Positions 8,595 to 17,832 are shown, counted from the first letter of the stretch. The stretch: 28,653 bases of DNA from Arcobacter_B sp049472135 (GCF_049472135.1 NZ_JBMOVV010000018.1:1-28653), one strand, 5' to 3'. Made by a program: numbers and translations. Notes: generated by a model from the sequence alone, not told the origin.

Positions 8595-9342
8595 ACTTAT
8601 ATGCTGTAGGAACTGGTGGAAATTCCTCAAAAGCTTTTTTAATTGCTTCACTAATTGTGTTTTTATTCTTAATATTTTGTACAGGATTCGAAAATTGTAA
8701 GTACTCAATCGCACCTTCTTTTGATTTTTCTTCTTTATATACAAAAACTTCTTTTTTACCAAGTTTTAAAACATTTTCATATAATGTCTTAGCATACTCA
8801 TTGATATAAGGGAATTCTTTATCATTAATTTTATCTCCCCATGCAAAAAATACAAACTTTCCATTTGGAATAAGATTTGCAGCATCTAAATACATAATAT
8901 CTCTATCAAATTCTGTATTTTGTGATGAATTGTATTTTTCTAAATCAGAATTGAACTTCATAAGTAAAGATGAAGCATCAATATTTTGTTCAACTAAATT
9001 AAATAGGTTCTTGATTTCTACAAGTTTACCTTTACATTTCTCTTGCATAGCTTGTTTAAAGATAGTTATATAACTTTCACCTTTGATTTCAACTAAATCA
9101 CCCCATTTATCAAAATCTTGATCTAAAAGAAAACTATTTGAATCATACCCAACTGGTGTAACTACCGGATTATAAAGATAAATTGTACCAACGATGTTTT
9201 TCTTTCTATCTTTATTTGTTTTGATTTTTTGTTTTAACTCTTTTTCTGTGATGATGTCTTCATCATCATAATTGAAATACATATAACTAGAAGTTAAAAA
9301 AACTTCTTCATATTTTGTTTCAAATGTTCCGAAATATTGCAT
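8593..9342 (-). CDS. Hypothetical protein, weak resemblance to DUF1643
   Basis: 249 residues, soluble, no signal peptide. A clear ribosome site AAGGAAG precedes the ATG at 9342-9340. I do not firmly recognise the family. The stretch IYLYNP (about residues 54-59), a middle with FDKWGD, and a strand FVFFAWGDK (about 170-178) recall DUF1643 proteins, which have an LNPS motif near the start and an AWG motif near the end; the match is loose and the spacing is longer here. The C-terminus is Lys/Glu-rich and ends in PPVPTAYK. It is the last gene of the minus-strand run, 29 bp after the TPR-like lipoprotein, and is followed directly by a terminator. Function unknown; possible cotranscription with the preceding secreted pair is the only context clue. 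Confidence 0.75.
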   Translation of the reverse strand: MQYFGTFETKYEEVFLTSSYMYFNYDDEDIITEKELKQKIKTNKDRKKNIVGTIYLYNPVVTPVGYDSNSFLLDQDFDKWGDLVEIKGESYITIFKQAMQEKCKGKLVEIKNLFNLVEQNIDASSLLMKFNSDLEKYNSSQNTEFDRDIMYLDAANLIPNGKFVFFAWGDKINDKEFPYINEYAKTLYENVLKLGKKEVFVYKEEKSKEGAIEYLQFSNPVQNIKNKNTISEAIKKAFEEFPPVPTAYK

Positions 9343-9371
9343 TTTCTTCCTTGTTTATTTATGTTTGAATG

Positions 9372-11495
9372 TTACCTAATTTCTTTTTTATATATTCTTA
9401 GATTAGCACACTCTTTAATAAGCTCTTCATAGTATTTTGTATCTTTATATTTTTCATCTAAGATTTTAAAGAACTCACCATATCCATTTTCAATATACTT
9501 TTTATAAATCTTTGATTTTGAATAATACCAGTGTCTTTCTAAACTATAACTCTCTTTATCAGTAAGATAGTAGGGGTTGTTTTTTTGTGAAAACTTTATA
9601 TCATATAGTGCAAGTTCTGATTTTGCAAGCATATAGACTATCTTTGCTTTAAACTCTTTATTCTTTGCATGATTTAAAGCTTTTTTATAGTGTTTAATAG
9701 ATAATTTTACTTTTTGCTCTTCTAAGGGCTTTTCTTTAAAAGAGTAAACACTTCTATAAACAGTTGTAAGAGTATTTGAATTTCCAAAATAGCTTAGATT
9801 ATATAAAGCATTTGCATATAAATAGTTATCCATTACGCTATTTGGTTTTTTTTCTATTTGCTCTTTTATAATTAATATTTTTTCTAGGAACTCTTTTAGT
9901 GTATAGATATGTTGTTTGCCTTCTCTATTGTTTCCTTTTATATTTACATTAAAAGGATTGAACTCTATTTTTTCTTCTAATATTTTAGATTTACTATTTA
10001 AAGCTTCTTTAAATAGTAAATTATTTATTAAAATCTTAGTGTTAGTATTTTTAAAAGATATAGATTGAGAATCTTCTTTAAACGTTTTTATAAAAAACTC
10101 TTCTAATTTTGATTTGGGATTACTTTTTAAAAACTCTTCAAATTCATTTATAGTTTCTAAATCAAAAACAGTAGTACTTAAACTATTGACTGAAGCACTT
10201 AAAATTGTTTTTAGTTGATTATCTTTAGAGTAATAAAGTTTTTCAAGTTTCTTAAATGTATAGTTGAAAATATCATTACTATGAATTTTATGCTCTTTAT
10301 GTTCCTCTAAAAGTTTATTCATCTTCGTAAATATTTCATCTTCATCTTTTAAAGTAATATCTTTTAATTTGTTTAAATAAATTATGTAAGATAATGTTTT
10401 TGATTCATGATTATTATTTGTTTGAAGAAGTTTATTTGATAATTCTTCTGCTTTTGATAACTGATTGTCAAATAAATAGAAGTATGAAAGCGCAAGTTTA
10501 ACTAAATACATATCTTCTTTATCTACTGATTCTAAAAAACTTATATACTCTTTTATTTGGAAATCTCTTTCATATAAAGTATGCTCATCAAAAAAGTGTT
10601 GAGTATATAAAAGCTGTCTATAAAGTATAAAGTCAAACCATTTTGAGTTAGGATTTAATTCATATAGGTTTTGAAGTTCTATTAGAGTATTTGCATTATC
10701 ATTTAAAGCTCTAAGTGTTATGAATTTCTCTTTTTCTTCCTTTGATTTTGCTAATTTTTGAAGATCTTCCCATAGTTCATTTGTGTTTATATGATAGAAA
10801 TTGTAAAAACTTAATTGCCAGTTTATTTTTGATTTATCAAATAATTTTGTAAATCTATAAACACCTAATGCAATTTGTTTGTCTTTTATTAAAGCTCCTG
10901 CATATAGTGCTTCTATCCACTCTTTCACTATTGTTTTTTCACTGTTTTCTAAAAGGTACTTATAGTTTTCATAAACTTCAATAGCATTTTTATTTTTATA
11001 ATGGGCTAGTCTAAAAGCTAAATAAAAATATCTTAGTTTTAAATACTGAGAGTCTATTTTATCAATCTTCTTTAGTGCTTTTGATATTAGAATATCTGGA
11101 TTAATTTTCTTTTTTTTCTTATGAAAATAGTAATAATATGGGGCAACTAAAGCCTCTTGTTCTTCTACAAAATCTAAATACTCTAAAATCTCTTTATTCT
11201 TTACTAGATGAAGATTTTCTCTTTTATAAACTATTTTTTCTATTTCTTGTATTGATAGTTTTTTAGCAAATTGATTTTGCCACTCTTTTAGGTTTGCTTG
11301 TTTATTTCTTTTTTCATAATCTCTTTGAATTTGATTGTAAATAGCTGAATCTTTTAGATTTCCAGAATGATTAGAAAAAGGAAGTTCTCTTGGTTCTAAA
11401 AAAACAAACTGTTTATCATGAAAATCCCAGCCTGAAGCACAAGCAAGTAAGTTTATTGTAAAGGCTAAAACTAAAGATACTATTTTATAAATCAT
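9372..11495 (-). CDS. Putative TPR-like helical lipoprotein of unknown function
   Basis: 707 residues. The first 18 form a hydrophobic signal peptide, and LLAC at 16-19 resembles a lipobox, so Cys19 may be lipid-anchored; the Leu at -2 makes this slightly atypical. The mature start CASGWDF, followed by an aromatic strand ending in FLEPRELP, resembles large lipoproteins that begin with C-x-x-GWD. The remainder is rich in paired amphipathic helices with Tyr, Leu and Lys (for example LRYFYLAFRLAHYK and DNYLYANALYNLSYFG), consistent with tetratricopeptide-like repeats that bind partner proteins. Its ATG overlaps the TGA of the upstream DUF3142-like gene (ATGA), with AAGGA six bases before it, so the two are translationally coupled and probably act together outside the cytoplasm (inference). 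Confidence 0.82.
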   Translation of the reverse strand: MIYKIVSLVLAFTINLLACASGWDFHDKQFVFLEPRELPFSNHSGNLKDSAIYNQIQRDYEKRNKQANLKEWQNQFAKKLSIQEIEKIVYKRENLHLVKNKEILEYLDFVEEQEALVAPYYYYFHKKKKKINPDILISKALKKIDKIDSQYLKLRYFYLAFRLAHYKNKNAIEVYENYKYLLENSEKTIVKEWIEALYAGALIKDKQIALGVYRFTKLFDKSKINWQLSFYNFYHINTNELWEDLQKLAKSKEEKEKFITLRALNDNANTLIELQNLYELNPNSKWFDFILYRQLLYTQHFFDEHTLYERDFQIKEYISFLESVDKEDMYLVKLALSYFYLFDNQLSKAEELSNKLLQTNNNHESKTLSYIIYLNKLKDITLKDEDEIFTKMNKLLEEHKEHKIHSNDIFNYTFKKLEKLYYSKDNQLKTILSASVNSLSTTVFDLETINEFEEFLKSNPKSKLEEFFIKTFKEDSQSISFKNTNTKILINNLLFKEALNSKSKILEEKIEFNPFNVNIKGNNREGKQHIYTLKEFLEKILIIKEQIEKKPNSVMDNYLYANALYNLSYFGNSNTLTTVYRSVYSFKEKPLEEQKVKLSIKHYKKALNHAKNKEFKAKIVYMLAKSELALYDIKFSQKNNPYYLTDKESYSLERHWYYSKSKIYKKYIENGYGEFFKILDEKYKDTKYYEELIKECANLRIYKKEIR

Positions 11496-12427
11496 AAATT
11501 ATCCTTGATTAAATTGTTTAGATTATATTTATTTTTGTATGAATATCTGTAAAAGATTATCTCATTAAAAGGTTTTTTACTTAATGAAAAAAAGTCATTT
11601 ATTGCAGTAGCTATATCTTCTTTTGAACTATCTTCAAGTCTGAAAATATCACCTTTATAGATATATTTCTTTTTAAAATAGATACTTTTTTTAACTTCAT
11701 AAAGATTTGTATCTATTTTGATAAAGTGTTTATCAAAGTCCTCTTCTTTAAGACCTTCAAAAATATCCAAAGGTTTATCTTTTCTAAACCTTACTGCTTG
11801 TGAGTATAAAGGAAGTGCAAGTTTTAGTCTTAGAGGATATTCATCAAAATTATAGTGGTACTTCTTTGCAATATTGTTATCTAAAATAGAGTTTTTTGTA
11901 TTTATATCTGTGATATTTGCCATATTGTAGTACATTAAAACCCCATAATCAACGGGTGGAACACCTGTTTTTGAAAAGTATTTTATTTGATGAAGTCTTA
12001 TTGTAGCACTAATCTTTTTGTTTGATTTTACTTTAAGCTCTTTTAGTAAATCAAAATAGTTAGCTTTACTTAGAAGTGACCAGTCACAATCTATTTGAAG
12101 TTCACTAAACTCATAAGCTTTTGTTTGCTCTAAAATTAGGCTACTTATTTTTTTGAAATTGATATTTTTCATAGCTTCATTTGTGATATAAATAGTAGGA
12201 ATAAAGTCTTTTGGAACTTCTTGAGTAAATCTTGTTTTAACAAACTCTAATTTACTTGAGTAGGAAATATCTAAGACTTTTATGTAAAGTTTCTCTTTTA
12301 CACTTTTTTCATTGAAGCTGTTTTTCCAATGATAAAAAGAGATTTGAAAATCAGTTTTTTTTGTTACTGTTTGATAGCTAAGAGCAGCCAAAATAAATGC
12401 TACTAAAACTATAAGTTTAGAACGCAT
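11492..12427 (-). CDS. DUF3142-like exported protein
   Basis: 311 residues when started at ATG 12427-12425; a TTG one codon earlier is also possible. An N-terminal hydrophobic helix (about 4-19) acts as signal anchor or signal peptide. In the numbering from the TTG, residues 112-117 read QIDCDW, 143-148 TIRLHQ, and about 156-169 GVPPVDYGVLMYYN. These are the signature strands of DUF3142, a predicted TIM-barrel family related to glycoside hydrolases, whose acidic motif Q-x-D-x-D is thought to lie in the pocket. No activity is proven. It overlaps the end of the helicase gene by 11 bp and the start of the lipoprotein gene by 4 bp. Likely role: a periplasmic or surface partner of the TPR-like lipoprotein (inference). 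Confidence 0.8.
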   Translation of the reverse strand: MRSKLIVLVAFILAALSYQTVTKKTDFQISFYHWKNSFNEKSVKEKLYIKVLDISYSSKLEFVKTRFTQEVPKDFIPTIYITNEAMKNINFKKISSLILEQTKAYEFSELQIDCDWSLLSKANYFDLLKELKVKSNKKISATIRLHQIKYFSKTGVPPVDYGVLMYYNMANITDINTKNSILDNNIAKKYHYNFDEYPLRLKLALPLYSQAVRFRKDKPLDIFEGLKEEDFDKHFIKIDTNLYEVKKSIYFKKKYIYKGDIFRLEDSSKEDIATAINDFFSLSKKPFNEIIFYRYSYKNKYNLNNLIKDNL

Positions 12428-14042
12428 CAACTCTCTTTACTCTATTTTTTTTAAGCCACTCTTCTTGTAAGTCTTTCATTTTTTTATCACTTGTTTTTTT
12501 AGCATATTTTGGTTTCCCAACAGAGCTTACTACATCACCTTCTTTATAAGTATAATCAAGATTTAGTGAAGCTAAATCAATAGCTTTTTTAACTCTTGTA
12601 GCTGCTACATAATAGATATTTAACTCTTCATTTATTCTTAAGTGAGATAGTTTAGTTTTTGGATTGCTTATCTCTTTTTTTGTGATAAAATCATTTGTCA
12701 TTAAAACTTGGTCATACTCTAAACCCTTTGATTTATGGGTTGTTGTAAAGATAATATTGGCTTCTTCTTTGTTTGTGGTAAGTCTGTCTTTGATTTTTTT
12801 ATTTATATCAAAGATATTATCTCCATAAGTATTGATAAATTTTATGATGTTTAAATAGTCTTGATTTTTTGTATCTTTAGCAAACTGTTCTAACTCATAG
12901 ATTGACTCGAAATCTTTTATTTCATCTAGGGTTACTTTATCATTTTTTTTCTCTTTTAGATAAAAAATAGAGTAAACAGTTTGATTCATAAATGAATAAG
13001 AGTTATATCCTCCCTCAAAATAGAACTTTTTATCAGAGTGAATATGTTGTACTAACTCTTGGATTAAACCAAAAGTTGACCTTGAGATAATAGTGTATTG
13101 TTTATCTTCATCTATACAGTTTCTATGAAAAGAGGTTTTTGAGTCAATACCTGAAATGTTTAAAGGTTTAGTACTATTTTTTTCATAAAGGCTATTGATT
13201 CTTCTTTGTAAGTCTTTTGCATATTCATTTGAAAATCTAAAACTCTTTGTAAGATTGAAACTTGGTAAATCTATTTTATTTAAGGCATTTATTGCATATC
13301 TAAAAGAGTAGATTTGTTGAAAAGAATCACCCACATAAACCCTTCTACAGTTTTGTGATTCAACTATTCCTATCATCACATCTGAAATATCTTGAGCTTC
13401 ATCTACTAAAATCAAATCATATCCAAGGTTTGAGCTGATTTTTTTGTTTAGATAAAACATCTTTAGATAAAAGTCATGGGTTGCATCTATTTGTTTGTTT
13501 TTCATAGAAGATAAGATATGTTTTAGATGAGCCAATACTCTTGAAGTATCTTTGTTGATAAGCTCTAAAATTTTAGCACTTAAATCTGATTGTTTTTTAT
13601 AGTTTTCTATAAGTTTTAAATCAAGGGCTATCAATGAACTATTACAATAAAAGTTTACTAAGTCTTTCATAAGAGCAATATATTCAGGAATAGGGTAGTA
13701 GTTATTTCTTTGATTTACTGTTTGTTCAAAAGAACATAAGACTCTTTCAATTACTTGTACCTTTAAATCATGGGCAAGATTGTATCTGTAAGCTTCTATT
13801 TTATTGTAAGCTAAAGAGTGAATAGTGCTTATACTCATGTTTGATAAGTTGTATTCATTTAGCTTTTTTTGGATTGATTGTTGAAGGGATTTATTATATG
13901 CTAGATATAAAATCTTTAGATGTCTGTTTTGTTTTGCATACTCTAAGAGAGTAGTGGTTTTACCACTACCTGCTACAGCATTTATTTTAAAAGATGGCTC
14001 TTTTGAGAAAATAATCTCTTCTTGTTCTTTTGTAAAAGTCAT
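12417..14042 (-). CDS. UvrD/Rep-family (SF1A) DNA helicase, FBH1-like
   Basis: 541 residues, shorter than UvrD or Rep (about 670-720). Motifs in order: Q-motif region TKEQEEII, Walker A AVAGSGKTT (Lys28), motif Ia with STIHSLAYNK, THDFYLK (188-194), Walker B LILVDEAQD (Asp214, Glu215), motif III VGDSFQQIYSFR, motif V THKSKGLEYD (435-444), motif VI YYVAATRVKKA (Arg483 finger). The block THDFYLK...DEAQD...GDxxQQIYxFRxAxNAL is characteristic of bacterial relatives of the eukaryotic helicase FBH1, which dismantles recombinase filaments. An ATP-dependent 3'-5' DNA helicase is expected. AAGGATTAGC lies before the start but rather far off; the gene starts 6 bp after mntP and overlaps the DUF3142-like gene, so its place in this operon looks opportunistic. 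Confidence 0.9.
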   Translation of the reverse strand: MTFTKEQEEIIFSKEPSFKINAVAGSGKTTTLLEYAKQNRHLKILYLAYNKSLQQSIQKKLNEYNLSNMSISTIHSLAYNKIEAYRYNLAHDLKVQVIERVLCSFEQTVNQRNNYYPIPEYIALMKDLVNFYCNSSLIALDLKLIENYKKQSDLSAKILELINKDTSRVLAHLKHILSSMKNKQIDATHDFYLKMFYLNKKISSNLGYDLILVDEAQDISDVMIGIVESQNCRRVYVGDSFQQIYSFRYAINALNKIDLPSFNLTKSFRFSNEYAKDLQRRINSLYEKNSTKPLNISGIDSKTSFHRNCIDEDKQYTIISRSTFGLIQELVQHIHSDKKFYFEGGYNSYSFMNQTVYSIFYLKEKKNDKVTLDEIKDFESIYELEQFAKDTKNQDYLNIIKFINTYGDNIFDINKKIKDRLTTNKEEANIIFTTTHKSKGLEYDQVLMTNDFITKKEISNPKTKLSHLRINEELNIYYVAATRVKKAIDLASLNLDYTYKEGDVVSSVGKPKYAKKTSDKKMKDLQEEWLKKNRVKRVDAF

Positions 14043-14048
14043 TTTATA

Positions 14049-14594
14049 TTAAGCTAATCCTTCTATTAGTATTTTAAATCCTAAAGCTATTAATATAAAC
14101 CCACCTAAGTATTCAGCTTTATCTTCTAAATAACCACCTAGATATTTACCAACATAAACAGCCACTATACATAAGGCAAAAGTTACAAGTGTGATTAGGC
14201 TAACTGCATAAATTATATCTGTATTAGAAAAAGAGAAAGTAACTCCAACAGCAAGAGCATCAATAGATGTGGCTACTGCTAGAAATAAAAGAGTTTTTGT
14301 TTTTAAGTCTGTTATTTCATCTTCAAAATCATCTGCTCTTGCTTCTTGTATCATCTTATATCCTAAAAATACTAAAATCATAAAGGCAATATAGTGATCA
14401 ATACTATCCACAAAATCTGCAAATAATGCACCTAAATAGTAGCCTATTAGAGGCATTAAACCTTGTGCTATACCAAAAAAAGCTGCTATCTTAATAGTGT
14501 TTGAAAAGTTTATATTTTTATATTTACTTCCACTAGCTATAGATACAGCAACACTATCCATAGCTAATGCAATCGCAATAAGTACAAGTTCCAT
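14049..14594 (-). CDS. mntP: Manganese efflux pump MntP
   Basis: 181 residues, close to the usual length of about 188. Six hydrophobic segments make up nearly the whole protein. The two pseudo-symmetric halves carry the conserved transport motifs: AMDSVAVSIASG in TM1 (Asp13) and ATSIDALAVGV in TM4 (Asp112), matching the Asp residues needed for Mn2+ export in E. coli MntP. The cytosolic loop after TM3 is acidic (RADDFEDEITD). AGGAT lies just before the ATG. In many bacteria mntP is controlled by a yybP-ykoY riboswitch or MntR; the 62-bp gap after selB is too short for that riboswitch and shows only a small AT hairpin. Expression is probably by read-through from selAB. Confidence 0.94.
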   Translation of the reverse strand: MELVLIAIALAMDSVAVSIASGSKYKNINFSNTIKIAAFFGIAQGLMPLIGYYLGALFADFVDSIDHYIAFMILVFLGYKMIQEARADDFEDEITDLKTKTLLFLAVATSIDALAVGVTFSFSNTDIIYAVSLITLVTFALCIVAVYVGKYLGGYLEDKAEYLGGFILIALGFKILIEGLA

Positions 14595-14656
14595 TTTTTA
14601 TCCTAAATCTTTTTAAGATTGGAATTGTACTTATTTTATAATTAAAGCAGTGTTAG
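14595..14656 (-). other. selB-mntP spacer with a small inverted repeat
   Basis: 62 bp. AATCTT (14606-14611) and AAGATT (14615-14620) form a 6-bp inverted repeat with a 3-base loop just upstream of the mntP ribosome site. It has no G-C-rich stem or U tract, so it is not a clear terminator. It could affect mntP translation or be chance in AT-rich DNA. Confidence 0.3.
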
Positions 14657-16486
14657 CTAGGCTAAAACTCTTTTATTTCCATCTTTTTTGATGTTTGAGA
14701 AGTTGTCTAAATAGTCTAAATATGTAATAAGATATTTTCTACTTAAAGGATGTCTTTCTTTGAAGTTTGAAATCTCAATAAATCCGTCTTCTTGAATAAT
14801 ACTTTTCATTTGTCTTACAATACTATCCAAACTTTCACTATGAATAAATAGATTATGTTGAAGTCTAATCACAAGTTTTTTTGCTGTTAAAGATTTAAGT
14901 ATATTATCTCCAAGTTTTCTATCTAAATCTAAATCATCATAGATATTATAAGGTGCTGTTGGTGTAATATGCTCTGTTTTTAATCTTTCTAAAACTATAT
15001 TCTTAAGCTTGTCTTCATAATCTTCTTCAATATCTTTACTTTTATAAAGCTTATTGTTTTTAACTAAAAAACCTTCATCAACTAGGTGTGTTAAAGCATC
15101 TTCTATGAAGCTTTCACTTGCCCATTTGATTCTAAGATTTATAGAAGCTGGTGAAAGTAGGGCATATTTGTTTTTAGTGTAGATTTCTTTGATAAAATCA
15201 ATAATAAGTTGCTTCGTTTCAATAGGATAAATAATAAGCTCTTCTTTATCTATGTAAACATTTTCTAAGTTGTTTGCAAACTCGATAGCTTCTTCATGGC
15301 TAAGTGCAAATCTTTGAGATGATGAAATAAGTCCTAAGCCTTTTTTATGAGCTTCAAGAAGTTTTTTATAAGCATGAGAAAAATTCTCTTGTTTAAGAGC
15401 TTCTAAAAGCTCTCTTTTTTGATTTTTCTTCATAGGATCTGCTACAGGATTTAAAACCTTTCCACCTGCAATAGTGTCATTTCCTAATCTTAGGATGATT
15501 TTTTCACCAAAAATAGTATATAGTTTTTCATCAGCTTTAATAGTAGCAAAGCCTTCTTTTAAGCTAGTAGTTGAATCAAACAGTAAAACTCTAACTTCAA
15601 GTTTTTTAGAACCTATGAAAAGTGTATATTTTTGATTGTGTTTTAACTCTTTTTGTTTTAAAGTGTTAAAAGAAATATCAATCATATCAAAGCCTCTTAA
15701 GAAGCCTTTTTTACTAAGTAAATCACCTTTTTGAATGGCATTTGCATTTATACCTTGTAAGTTTAAAGCAGCTCTATTTGAGATGTTTGCTTCTAGGGCA
15801 TTTTCATTGTGAACTTGGATGTTTTTGATTTTGATTTGTTTTTCACTTTGACATAAAAAAACCTTTTCATTTAACTCACAAGGCTTCCCTAAAACTGTAC
15901 CTGTAACAACTGTACCTATACCTTTTGGAGAGAACACTCTATCTACATAATATCTAAAGAAGTTTTCTTCTTTTTTTGCTTTATTTTTTATACTAAAAAG
16001 TTTATCTTTTAAAGTCTCTATTGAATCAGGCTCATAAACAGAGACAGCTTGAATAAAGTTTATATCAAAATCATATTCACTAAAGAACTCTTCTATTCTT
16101 TTTTCTTGCTCTTTTAACTCATCTTGTGATACTAAATCTTTTTTCGTTATCACAATAACCACATCTTTGATACCTAAAAGATTGATAATTTCAATATGCT
16201 CAACAGTTTGTGGCATGATACCTTCTTGGGCACTAATAGCAAACATAACACAGTTAAATCCAAAAGCACCTGCAATCATATTTTTGATAAGTTTTTCATG
16301 CCCTGGCACATCAATAAATGCTATGTTTTGCTGTCCTCTTGTAAGGTTTGAAAAAGATAAATCAATAGTGATACCTCTTTGTTGCTCTTCTTTTGTAGAG
16401 TCACCTTCATAACCGTTTAAAGCCTTGATTAAAGCAGTTTTTCCATGGTCAATATGTCCTGCTGTTCCTATAATAATATTTGACAT
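14657..16486 (-). CDS. selB: Selenocysteine-specific translation elongation factor SelB
   Basis: 609 residues, matching the usual 610-630. The N-terminal GTPase has GTAGHIDHGKTAL (Lys16), the RGITIDLSF switch I typical of SelB, DVPGHE (59-64) and TKKD (114-117). EF-Tu-like beta-barrel domains 2 and 3 follow (RVFSPKGIGTVVTGTV), and the C-terminal third carries winged-helix domains that bind the SECIS mRNA hairpin, ending in a wing with HPLSRKYLITYLDYLD. SelB brings Sec-tRNA to in-frame UGA codons. Its ATG overlaps the TAA of selA by one base (TAATG), so the pair is translationally coupled. No selenoprotein gene with an evident Sec UGA lies in this window, so its targets are elsewhere. Confidence 0.97.
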   Translation of the reverse strand: MSNIIIGTAGHIDHGKTALIKALNGYEGDSTKEEQQRGITIDLSFSNLTRGQQNIAFIDVPGHEKLIKNMIAGAFGFNCVMFAISAQEGIMPQTVEHIEIINLLGIKDVVIVITKKDLVSQDELKEQEKRIEEFFSEYDFDINFIQAVSVYEPDSIETLKDKLFSIKNKAKKEENFFRYYVDRVFSPKGIGTVVTGTVLGKPCELNEKVFLCQSEKQIKIKNIQVHNENALEANISNRAALNLQGINANAIQKGDLLSKKGFLRGFDMIDISFNTLKQKELKHNQKYTLFIGSKKLEVRVLLFDSTTSLKEGFATIKADEKLYTIFGEKIILRLGNDTIAGGKVLNPVADPMKKNQKRELLEALKQENFSHAYKKLLEAHKKGLGLISSSQRFALSHEEAIEFANNLENVYIDKEELIIYPIETKQLIIDFIKEIYTKNKYALLSPASINLRIKWASESFIEDALTHLVDEGFLVKNNKLYKSKDIEEDYEDKLKNIVLERLKTEHITPTAPYNIYDDLDLDRKLGDNILKSLTAKKLVIRLQHNLFIHSESLDSIVRQMKSIIQEDGFIEISNFKERHPLSRKYLITYLDYLDNFSNIKKDGNKRVLA

Positions 16487-17832
16487 TAGTTAAAAACTCC
16501 TCTTATAATCTCTTCTATTTCTTTTACTTCATGCTCTTGTATACTTCTAAAATCTATTAAAACTTTTTCATTCTCAATTCTTATTATCAAGTTTTGTTTT
16601 CTAAGAAGTTTTTCTATTTTGTTTGCTTTATAATCTTTGTATTCTAAAGTAAGAGCGATAGTTGGTATCTTTTTGTTTGGAGTAGTTCCTCCACCTATTA
16701 AAGACTGAGTTTTTATAACTTCACATTTGCAAATATCTTCTATACTTTGTTTTAAAGTATTTGCTCTTTGCTCTAAAGTCTTAACATCTTCATGTAACAT
16801 CTTTAATGTAGGGATCTTTTGTGTTTCACCTTTTAAATATGAAGTAAGATTGTCTTCAAGTATAGCTAAAGTGATTTTATCAACTCTAAGCATTCTTAGA
16901 AGTTGGTTTTTTTTGATTTTTGCAATTAAGTCTTTTTTACCAACTATGATACCAGCTTGAACTGAACCAAGAAGCTTATCACCTGAAAAACTAAGTAGAC
17001 TTGGTTTGTGTTGCATATATTTTATAAGTGATGGTTCACTTAAGTCAAGATTGTAAGGTAAATCTATCATATGACCGCTTCCCATGTCATAGTAATCAAT
17101 AACATTGTGTTCATTGGCTACTTTAATGATGTCTTCATAAGAAACTTCTGATGTAAAGCCTTCAATAGAGTAGTTTGATTTATGAACTTTCATAAGCATA
17201 GATGTATTTTCATCAATGGCATTTTCATAATCTCTAAGGTGAGTCTTGTTTGTAGTACCAATCTCTTTTAGTTTTGCACCACTTTGGCTCATAACCTCAG
17301 GAACTCTAAAACTTCCGCCAATCTCCACAAGCTCACCACGACTTACAACTACATCTTTGTTTTTAGCAAAAGTATTTAGTATCAAAAATACAGCACTTGC
17401 GTTGTTGTTTACAACAACTGCATCTTCACAACCAGTAAGAGCTTGAAGAGTAGATACTATATGTTCATATCTTTCACCTCTTTTGCCTTCTTGAAGAGAA
17501 TACTCTAAGTTGTTGTATGAAGTAGCAACTTCTTTTGCTCTATCAAAACTATCAGGATTTATCAAAGACCTACCTAAGTTTGTATGCACGATAATACCTG
17601 TAGCATTTATTACTTTTTGAAGCGAAGGTTTTGTGATGTTTTTGTATTTTTTAAGTACATCATTTATAATGTCATCTTGTGTAAAATCTTGGATTTTTTC
17701 ATCTAAGATGTCTTGTCTGTATTGATTTATAGTATCTTTACTAATACTAGTAATCAACTGTTTTGAAAGCTCTTCAAAAGCTTTGTTGTTGACAAACTTG
17801 TCAACCTTTGGAAGGTTCTTAAGTAAACCCAT
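16486..17832 (-). CDS. selA: L-seryl-tRNA(Sec) selenium transferase (selenocysteine synthase) SelA
   Basis: 448 residues from the ATG at 17832-17830 (E. coli SelA has 463). That start has AAAGGG five bases upstream. A longer reading frame reaches 17928, but its first 32 codons would be antisense to the tRNA-Sec gene and look unlike SelA, so I reject it. Motifs: NATGIIVHTNLGRS, EYSLQEGKRGERY, NNNASAVFLIL, and SFSGDKLLGSVQAG, whose Lys (residue 286) should bind pyridoxal phosphate. The enzyme turns Ser-tRNA(Sec) into Sec-tRNA(Sec) using selenophosphate, as a ring-shaped decamer in the cytoplasm (family knowledge). It is the first gene of the minus-strand run and stands head-to-head with its own tRNA substrate gene, 57 bp apart. 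Confidence 0.97.
   Translation of the reverse strand: MGLLKNLPKVDKFVNNKAFEELSKQLITSISKDTINQYRQDILDEKIQDFTQDDIINDVLKKYKNITKPSLQKVINATGIIVHTNLGRSLINPDSFDRAKEVATSYNNLEYSLQEGKRGERYEHIVSTLQALTGCEDAVVVNNNASAVFLILNTFAKNKDVVVSRGELVEIGGSFRVPEVMSQSGAKLKEIGTTNKTHLRDYENAIDENTSMLMKVHKSNYSIEGFTSEVSYEDIIKVANEHNVIDYYDMGSGHMIDLPYNLDLSEPSLIKYMQHKPSLLSFSGDKLLGSVQAGIIVGKKDLIAKIKKNQLLRMLRVDKITLAILEDNLTSYLKGETQKIPTLKMLHEDVKTLEQRANTLKQSIEDICKCEVIKTQSLIGGGTTPNKKIPTIALTLEYKDYKANKIEKLLRKQNLIIRIENEKVLIDFRSIQEHEVKEIEEIIRGVFN

Noticed and set aside
11492..12430. Glycosyltransferase or known glycoside hydrolase identity for the DUF3142-like gene
   Set aside because: Only the DUF3142-type motifs are visible; no catalytic pair of a named hydrolase family can be assigned from sequence alone.
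14595..14656. A yybP-ykoY manganese riboswitch before mntP
   Set aside because: The gap is only 62 bp and lacks the conserved stems and loops; only a 6-bp AT hairpin is present.
14657..17832. Search for a Sec-encoding UGA or SECIS element within the visible genes
   Set aside because: None of the genes in the window is broken by an in-frame UGA and none belongs to a familiar selenoprotein family, so the Sec target genes must be outside.
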